From the NCBI GenBank assembly GCA_029448655.1, contig JACCLO010000025.1:123556-187555 (forward strand): 64,000 bases of DNA, written 5' to 3'. The position numbers and the translations under genes are program-made. Shown here one piece after another: positions 56,936-64,000 of the stretch. Each line of letters begins with the position of its first letter. The first letter of the stretch is position 1. The stretch comes from Wolfiporia cocos (Eukaryota > Basidiomycota > Agaricomycetes > Polyporales > Phaeolaceae). The notes under the pieces were generated by a model that saw only the letters and a list, made by a program, of their open reading frames with translations, did not search any database and was not told the DNA's origin.

Positions 56936-58805
56936 ATGTTCAACATCCTGCTCATCGGCGCGGGAGAGATCAACTTTGGTGCGTGTCCAAGATCGCACGC
57001 ATCGTCAATCTCACATACGACCGTCGTAGGATCGGTCGAGGGCCCGTGGAACCACGTCAGTATCGGCGCAAGCCTGTGACATTTAATATTCGCGCCAAAC
57101 GCTGACACTAACACGCCACAATCAACCAGAGCCTCCGTCTCGAGCAGTGCGTCGCCGCCAATCTGCCATGCTTGTCGCAGCCGAAATTGATTTTACGCGG
57201 CGCCGCAGGGTGCTGGGCGCAGACCTGCGCGTTGTCGGGCTCGTCGACCCGGACGTGACCCGAGCGCGCGCGGCGCTCGACGGCAAGCTCGCGGGGCCGA
57301 GCGCGGCCGCGTACGCGTCGTGTAAGGTGTTTCCCTCTGTCGCCGATGCAGCTGCCAGTGGCGGGCTTGCGGGGGAGGCGTCGCCGAGGTGGGTCTATAA
57401 GTGTCAGATATTTACTTCAGTGTTAGTGAAACTTGCGGTGATTGTTGAAGGGTGGCGATCGTCGGCGCCCCTCCGTTTGTGAGGGGGAGCGATCTGCCAG
57501 GCAAGGATCTGGAGCTGCAACTCGTAAGTGCATTCCCCGAATGTGCTCTGTTCGTGGAGAAGCCGGTGAGTAGTGGCGCGGAGGAGGCCTGTTGGCGCGT
57601 GGCGGCAGAACTGCAGAAGAAGGGCACGCTCGTCGGGGTGGGGTACATGCTACGATATTCAAAAGGTAGCACGAGTTCAACTTGTATCTCCGCGTGGCTG
57701 ATGGCGAGGTCGTAGCTGTGCAGAGAATGAAGTGAGTTCAGAACTGTGGATTTGAGCATCGCTCGACGACGTCGCACTGAAGGCAAATCGTACGCGAGAA
57801 CAAGCTCGTGGTCATGGGTACCAACGCGAGATACGTGATGGCATAGTACGTCCGATTACGCGCATCCCCCTATTCTCGCTGACACGAGACAGCGAGTACG
57901 CCCGAAAACTCGCGAGTATTACTCCTGCCTCGCGCGCGACCGTGCTAAATCTGCGTGCAGTCATGGTGGGACAAAACGTCCTCCGGCGGCCGTGCGTCGA
58001 TCTATTCCCCGTTCTGACCCATCGATAACGAGCCTGCCCCCAGCCATCGTCGAGCAGGCCACCCATTTCTGCGCGTGCCGTTCACCTCCTCTCCTCTACC
58101 TGACTCGATCTGACGCATCCGCAGGCGACCTCTCGCGCTACTTCGGCGGGGACGTCTCCCTCCCCTCCGTCGCCGCACACACGGTCGAGCACGACGACGC
58201 GCCGGGGGCGCTCTCCGCGCAGCGGTTCGACGAGGGCGTCGTCCCGCCCGCCCGCCGGCTCCCGCGCCTGACGAGCGCGACGTGGAAGTACAAGGGCGGC
58301 GCGGTCGGCGCGCTGACGCATGTCATTGCGCTGCATGGTGAGCAGGCGCGCGACTGGGAGCGGCGCAGTCTGACAGCTAGCGTGCATGCGGACGGCAGGG
58401 ACGACGTACGACACCGAGTTCGAGGTGTATGCCGACGGGTTCCGGCTGAAGCTCGTGGATCCGTACGGATCGCCCGTGCTCTCGGTGCGGCGACCGGGCT
58501 TGGTGGGTGAAGGTATGTATGTTTGTCAGTCGATCGCAACATGACGCACTGAACCTCTCGTTTGGTAGAATTGATCAGCTTCACCGATGTGTGTGTCGCC
58601 GAGTCATCCAGATGGCACTCGTGGTTCTGAAGAACCATATTATGTTTAGGACGACCCGTTCTACACGGAATTGTCGACGTTTATCGAGGCGGTCAAAGAC
58701 CCCAAGGCTCATGGCAGCATATTGAGTTCTTATGAGGATGCTGTAAAGACCTACGAATTGGTGCGCCATTTCGTTGCGAACTGGATTAAGGCTGACTCTG
58801 TTTGA
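56936..58805 (+). CDS. Gfo/Idh/MocA-family NAD(P)-dependent oxidoreductase
   Basis: Exons placed so far: 56936-56978, 57030-57055, 57130-57146, 57209-57388, 57451-57665, 57716-57731, 57783-57845, 57893-57911, 57961-57991 and from 58044. The N-terminus MFNILLIGAGEINFG is the dinucleotide-binding motif. VVGLVDPDVTRARAAL follows, and ALFVEKPVS carries the EKP catalytic-Lys motif of the family. VGVGYMLRYSK, EQATHF and DLSRYFGGDV belong to the C-terminal domain. The end is DPFYTELSTFIEAV and SSYEDAVKTYEL before TGA 58803-58805. The family oxidises sugars, polyols or related alcohols; the substrate is not predictable here. Exons 3 and 6 are only 17 and 16 nt. The intron after 57911 needs a GC donor. 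One junction near 58075 did not resolve in frame. Confidence 0.85.
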
Positions 58806-58975
58806 CAAAGACCTGGCGTATTCGACGTGCAAGTGAAGCCTCCGCGGCGGCCGAGCGAGAGAGGACAGCTCAAGCGCAGGAACCTAACACTGACTGAAAC
58901 CACGGAGCCAAGGATGTTCGTGTCAAGCCATTGGAAATAAGTAATATATCCAAGACACCCGCATATTATCGACAA

Positions 58976-59938
58976 TTACATAGGAACATACCATACCCAG
59001 AGATACTGGCGATGTGCAATACAGGTCAATCTACTTTTCTGGCCCACTTCCTGCCAGATGGCTGCCGTGTGGACGGCGACGGGAGGGACGACGACCTCCA
59101 CGGGAGGGCTTGGTGGGCGCCACTGCGTCCTTGGCTTCTCGTCCGCAGGGTGGCCAATGCTGACCTTGCTGAGCTCCTCCTTCTCTTCCTGGCCCCAGTA
59201 CATCCACATCTGCGCGCCGAGCACGCAGTTGAGGAGGAGCGCGAGCGCGAAGCCCGCGCTGACGAGCGGGTCGCCGACCTCTGTCGCGGTGGTGAAGAGG
59301 CGCGCGAGGCAGCCGCCGATCTGCGCGACGACGGCGAACGCGGAGAGCTGGCCCGTGCTGCGCGCGCGGTGGTTCTGCCGGATCTGCGGGAGCTTGGAGA
59401 AGAGCGAGAGCGGGAGCGTCGCGAGCTGGAGGGGCGCGAGCGCCGCGGCGGGCAGCGCGACGAAGGCGAGCGCGGTGAGGAGCATGAGCGCCGCGGCGGA
59501 GAGGACGCGCAGGGTGGTGGGTTGCGCGTGCGCGAGCTGCCGCGAGGATGGGTAGTGGATGATGAGGAGAGTGATGATGGCGTTCTGGAGGGCGAGGAAG
59601 AGGTTCTCGCCGTACGTGGAGAACGGGAACTCGTTCCGGTATGAGTACGCAAGCGTGATTGCGTACGAGAGCGTCTCGAGCACGTAGGCCGGCAGCGAGA
59701 GGCCACGCGCGGATCGCGCGGAAACGACTGTGCAAGTCAGTGGGCGGACAGAGCGGGATTCAGGAGACTCACTTAGGAGCAGCTGGGGCACCTTCATGAT
59801 GGACCCGCCAACGACAATGCCCACTCCCAGACCTTTAGAGAGAGAATACTTGATGCAATCGACATCGCCAAAATCCAGATTCTCGACCAGAGACGCGTAG
59901 CAATTCTGATAAATTTGTGAGCTGAACGCGGCTATCAT
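58976..59938 (-). CDS. MPDU1: Mannose-P-dolichol utilisation defect 1 homologue (PQ-loop)
   Basis: Exons are 59938-59773 and 59727-58976 with a 45 bp intron, 305 residues. MPDU1 landmarks are CIKYSLSKGLGVGIVVGGS; the first PQ loop in KVPQLLL; ARSARGLSLPAYVLETLSY; AYSYRNEFPFSTYGENLFL; and the second PQ loop in LFSKLPQIRQNHRARSTGQ. Seven hydrophobic segments fit the SWEET/PQ-loop fold. In the ER membrane the family is needed for use of dolichol-linked mannose and glucose in N-glycan and GPI-anchor synthesis. The last 40-50 residues after MYWGQEEKEEL are variable. A further small intron near 59035 could change the end. It is divergent from eIF3e with a 273 bp shared promoter and convergent with the oxidoreductase. 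Confidence 0.93.
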   Translation of the reverse strand: MIAAFSSQIYQNCYASLVENLDFGDVDCIKYSLSKGLGVGIVVGGSIMKVPQLLLSESPESRSVRPLTCTVVSARSARGLSLPAYVLETLSYAITLAYSYRNEFPFSTYGENLFLALQNAIITLLIIHYPSSRQLAHAQPTTLRVLSAAALMLLTALAFVALPAAALAPLQLATLPLSLFSKLPQIRQNHRARSTGQLSAFAVVAQIGGCLARLFTTATEVGDPLVSAGFALALLLNCVLGAQMWMYWGQEEKEELSKVSIGHPADEKPRTQWRPPSPPVEVVVPPVAVHTAAIWQEVGQKSRLTCIAHRQYLWVWYVPM

Positions 59939-60211
59939 AGCAAATACCTCCAATCTACCTGGCCGACGATCGAGACGCCAAGGTCCTTGATGAACCACGG
60001 CAGATTTCTGGTTATTGTGGTCATTTGAGCAGCAAACCAGGCGCGGGGGATGAGGCAGTCGCGGTATAGGAGCAAGCTGGTTGGCCGCAGACGTGTCTCC
60101 CCGTATGAGCGCGTCGTGACACGTGCGGCATAATTGCCTTTTCCGGAGTCCCTGATTTTTCTGTCTTGAACAGGCGAACAGCACTCCGCATCGCTTGAGA
60201 TTCCCCACAAA
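59939..60211. promoter_or_regulatory. Bidirectional promoter of MPDU1 and eIF3e
   Basis: Only 273 bp separate the two starts, and no TATA box is visible. This fits two housekeeping genes sharing a short divergent promoter. Confidence 0.6.
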
Positions 60212-61812
60212 ATGGCCGAGTACGACCTCACCCGGACTATCATCCCTCACTGCGATCGCCACCTGGTCTTCCCGTTGCTCGCGCATCTGACCGAGAATGA
60301 GGTCTTCCCAGCTGAACAGGTCCAGGCGGCTCAGTACGAGCTCGCGAAGGAGACGAACATGGTCGACTATGCTGTGAGCTTGTTCCAGCAGCTGCACGCT
60401 GACGAGGAGGTTCCGGAAGGTGAGGGACACAGGTATGAGGTCGATCCTCAAATATTGAGATGTACGATCCCAGAGTTCGCGGGCAAGCGTGAAAAGGCAG
60501 TCTCGACGAATGAACGTCTGCAGCAAGAGGCACAGGCTGTCTTGAACGTCATCGAAAACCCCGAAGTCGCTCAGTCGTTGCGACAGGACAAGAACCAAAA
60601 CTTGCAATACCTGAAGGAACACTATAATGTAGGCGTGCTCTGATGACCCGTATATATCTGCTACATATGCATACCCAGGTCACTCTCGAACAAATCAGTG
60701 CCCTCTACAACTTCGGCCAGTTTCAATACTCCTACGGAAACTACAGCGGCGCGGCAGACTACCTCTACCACTTCCGCGTGCTCTCCACCGATCCCGAGTT
60801 GACCATCTCCGCGCACTGGGGCAAGCTCGCCTCCGACATCCTCACCGGTAAGTGGGACGTCGCACTCGAGGAGCTCAACACCCTCCGCGAGACAATCGAC
60901 TCGCGCGCGCCGTCTGTGCCCGCGTTTGCCGCCTCCTCTTCCTCTTCCACGACCGACCCCGCGCTCGCGCAGCTTCACTCGCGCACATGGCTCTTACACT
61001 GGTCGCTTTTCGTGTACTTCAACCACCCCCAGGGGCGCACCCTCCTCCTGGAGACATTCCTCTCCCCTACATACCTCAACACCATCCAGACATCCTGCCC
61101 GTGGATTCTCCGCTACCTCGCCACCGCGGCCGTCCTCTCGCGCAAGTCTGCGTCAGGAGCTCTCTCATCGCGCGTGCGGCACTCGATCCGCGAGATCGTG
61201 AAGGTCATCCAGATGGAAGAGTATCAGTATCAGGACCCCATCACCGCGTTCCTGAAGGAGCTGTATGTCGAGTTCGACTTCGAGGCAGCTCAGAAGGAGC
61301 TCAGCCTTGCGGAGAATGTTGTTGCAAATGACTTCTTCCTGAACGAATTCCGGGAAGAATTTATGGACAATGCACGCTACCTCATCAGCGAGGCGTACTG
61401 CCGGATACATCAGAGAATCGACATTAGGTATGATCGCACCCATGATCGAGGCTCGTGGGGTCGCTTAATACCGCCTACAGCGATCTCTCTGAGAGACTCA
61501 ACCTCTCCAAAGACGAGGGTGAGAAATGGATCGTCAACCTCATCCGGGAGACGCGCATGGGCGCAGATGCCAAGATTGATCTCGAGAAGGTGCGGGCGCT
61601 CATGCTTGCATCCACAGTTTGTCTAATTCTTTCTGTAGAATGTCATCGAGATTAACCGGCCACCACTCCCGGTGTACCAATCCGTTATCGAGAAGACGCG
61701 CGGGCTCGCATTCCGCACGCAGGCACTCGGTGCCGCAATGTCGCGAACGCAGCCACAGTCGCTTGGCCCGGCCGAGGATGGTCAACCCGCTGTCGTCGAG
61801 GGTGCGCGGTGA
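60212..61812 (+). CDS. eif3e: Translation initiation factor 3 subunit E (INT6)
   Basis: Exons are 60212-60419, 60474-60628, 60679-61427, 61481-61589 and 61639-61812, 464 residues with all phases consistent. The start [20 protein letters not shown] is the conserved eIF3e N-terminus. LLDKTNMVDYA-type motifs follow (here [19 protein letters not shown]). [20 protein letters not shown] and [10 protein letters not shown] belong to the helical-repeat region. [24 protein letters not shown] and [20 protein letters not shown] lead into the PCI domain, and [20 protein letters not shown] closes it. As part of the eIF3 octamer it helps recruit mRNA to the 40S subunit. Length and motifs are normal, and no frame faults are seen. 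It shares a 273 bp promoter with MPDU1. Confidence 0.97.
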
Positions 61813-64000
61813 GTGCGCGATGGTAGAGATGCTATTATTAGTACGACTCGACATGCGCTGGCGTTGTTGTATTGCTGCTCTGCTCACTTGCTGATGTCGA
61901 GAAAATCCATACGCTGGTGCTGTCTGCGGTGACTGAGTTGGACGATAGTTCGACGGTGTTTTAGCTGTCGTTGAGAGTATGCTCTGCGTACGAACCTCGT
62001 ATTGGTGCGTGCGTGCCTGCAATCTAAGCTTATGGTCTCTGATACGAACGGATATGTTACTTCAGACATTATGTGCTGAGAGACTCATAGCAATCCCGAC
62101 TATTCTCCTGGAATCACGTTCATGAACTTGGCTTAGGATTTGTTTCTGCTCGCTGCTTGTCAGACACATCACTGGCTCGCATCTATATCATCGCTGCCGG
62201 GTATTACCCTACTCACGAAGCGCTGCACAAGCGACAATGGCCGAGCCATCGAGGGCATGATGGTGGTATGCGATTAAAATCCTACCTATCAGTGTTTTAC
62301 TTCACACTGACCGCTCCAGGACCATCAGCCATAATGCATAATACATAATGCACTGGAAGGGTGGTTCGAACAATTGTCCTGGTAACCCTGGAATCACGCT
62401 CGCAATCTTGTTGAGGCTTTGCATCTGGAGCGCGACTCACTCGAGTTCAACAGATGTTCATCCTTGTCGCAAAGATCGGTCAGATTGTTGTGGATCCTTT
62501 ACTGAGGCACGCATAGATCAAGCTTTCCCGCCGCATCACGTGTCATCATTATGCTGTATGCTGCTTGATCGTCATCGTATCGCCACAATTGAAACACAAT
62601 GGCGGCGATGCAGTTTACTTCCGGTTAGGGCGGTTGCTGCCGTAGGCTCGCGACCTGTAAGTTCACTTACGACTTGCTCGTTGATTTGCCGCGACCAAAA
62701 TAGTTACACTGGTTCTGCTTCCAAAAGTAGGTCACACGCACGCCTACGGGCTTCCCACACCATGTCTTCAAAGTGTCACTGTAAACATGGAAGTCATCCA
62801 GGAAGGGACGGTTCTTTATTCAAGCCTTGCTGCGGACTAACTCCTCGGTCAATTTCTGGCCTGCGAAGCAGAACCCCAGGGCATCCTAGCCGCTACTAGC
62901 GACTGCGGCATTCTCTCTTGGGACGGGGTCAAAGCCGAGTTGGCACGCAAGATCGTTGCTCCACGCATTCAGACAACGTATGGGACCACTCTACGGTTTA
63001 AACATTTAGGATTGCTCTGCCCACCACGATCTTGCTCCGGCCAGGCATCTCCCGACTTGACAGCATGCGCCTGACCGTCTTATGTACACGAGCGCGCTCA
63101 GCGGCGACCAAATGCTGTATTCACCAGCAAACTGGGTTGCGGCGAAGCCATTCTACTGCGGAGCGTATCAAAAAAGCGACGGTGACGTACTTCGTGAGTG
63201 ATCACAAACAACGTACTGGACAATCAGCGCAATCACACAGGCTTACAATCAAGGCATATATTGCAACGGTGGTTATAATTGACGTGTCGACCTCTGCGAA
63301 GGGCATCGAATCCGAGACGACTATCTGGCTAATGACTGTGATGATCTGTTGTGTGGGTACGTATAGGAGAGCTAGGGGCCTTTCATGTAGTCCTGTTGAT
63401 GGATGTGTACGTATCATGTACAGAACGGATCCGATTCGCCTGGTCCAACAATTTGATATTCAACACGAGCCCATGTGCGAAGATCCTGTAACATGCGCCG
63501 CACCTGCAATTGTGACGAATGGCATCAGCGCTTTGTGGAGGCCCAGCGGCGTTATTGTCGACATTTCTATGACACAACATGACTTCCCGAAAGCACGACA
63601 CCAGGTGATTACAACTATGGACATAACATGAACTCAATGCTCCTGGTAACAGACCATGGCCGGCTTTGTATGGCGCAACAGTCCTGTTATAACCTAACAC
63701 CCTCCGGAGGATTTGCTGCACGCGTCGGACCCAGAGACAGAAGCAGCTCGACAATCAACTCTTTGCGGAAGGCGAATCGAAGGAGTCGTGAAACAACCGT
63801 TCTCAATCACACAGTGGTCCAACAGCATTGTGGCGGGCCATGAGTCGGCCCAATGTTTTGACTTCTGGTGCGTCGCCATCAAAATGGTGGTGAAACACGT
63901 CAGAATCGGCCAGTGCGGAAACTATTGCACGGCTGAATACGATGCACTGGTGGTAAGGGAGTGCGCCGAGTACAACGTGGTCTAGAGCTTCTGCGATATC
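61813..64000. other. Gene-free right end
   Basis: No recognisable gene, RNA or repeat boundary. Several frames of 60-200 codons exist on both strands (the longest plus frame is 63032-63631) but show no domain, splice structure or compositional sign of coding. Both strands have similar short hydrophobic frames near 63200-63420, which may be remnants of a membrane protein. Status unknown. Confidence 0.45.

Noticed and set aside
59026..59735. Two Arg/Ser/Pro-rich minus frames overlapping MPDU1
   Set aside because: Out-of-frame shadows of exon 2, which encodes clear MPDU1 motifs in another frame.
1..64000. CRISPR arrays, bacterial operons, phage or giant-virus modules
   Set aside because: No regularly spaced identical repeats, no clustered prokaryotic-type genes; all supported genes have fungal introns.

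Overview
The window is nuclear DNA of a filamentous basidiomycete, most likely an agaricomycete close to the Polyporales. The evidence is genes split by many 50-65 bp introns, decayed copies of the basidiomycete membrane family DUF6533, serine-rich single-pass membrane proteins, and dense LTR retrotransposons. I cannot name the species from sequence alone.

Left third (1-20.9 kb) is a repeat-rich accessory region. Three diverged copies of a DUF6533-type gene lie on the minus strand (about 1-700, 12.6-14.1 and 15.3-16.76 kb), each with an upstream flank. A solo LTR of about 1 kb (TSD GGTGA) sits behind copy 1. It has itself been split by a complete 8.17 kb Ty3/gypsy element (3170-11342, TSD CTAGG) that carries an in-frame dUTPase domain next to its protease. 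A 1.63 kb retroposon with one proline-rich ORF, a (TC)n tail and a 14 bp TSD interrupts the flank of copy 3 (17701-19328).

Middle (20.9-36.99 kb): a small membrane ORF with an in-frame TAG; a five-exon ZIP zinc transporter (minus) divergent from a small secreted Nis1-like protein (plus); a long decayed stretch; two tandem MATE transporter copies (one heavily decayed, one nearly whole with two indels); and, divergent from the better copy, a secreted agmatinase-type ureohydrolase.

Right half (39.8-61.8 kb) is an ordinary genic region: a HUL5/UBE3C-type HECT ubiquitin ligase (minus); two tandem short-chain dehydrogenases; tRNA-Asp(GUC) with an intron; two mucin-like single-pass membrane proteins (minus); a Gfo/Idh/MocA oxidoreductase with micro-exons; and MPDU1 (minus) divergent from eIF3e (plus). 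The last 2.2 kb hold nothing I recognise.

Two patterns cut across the window. Several otherwise well-conserved genes carry single-base indels, many in short homopolymers, so some apparent pseudogenes may be sequence errors. At least three introns appear to use GC-AG rather than GT-AG splice sites. All exon boundaries were inferred by hand from splice consensus and reading-frame continuity.
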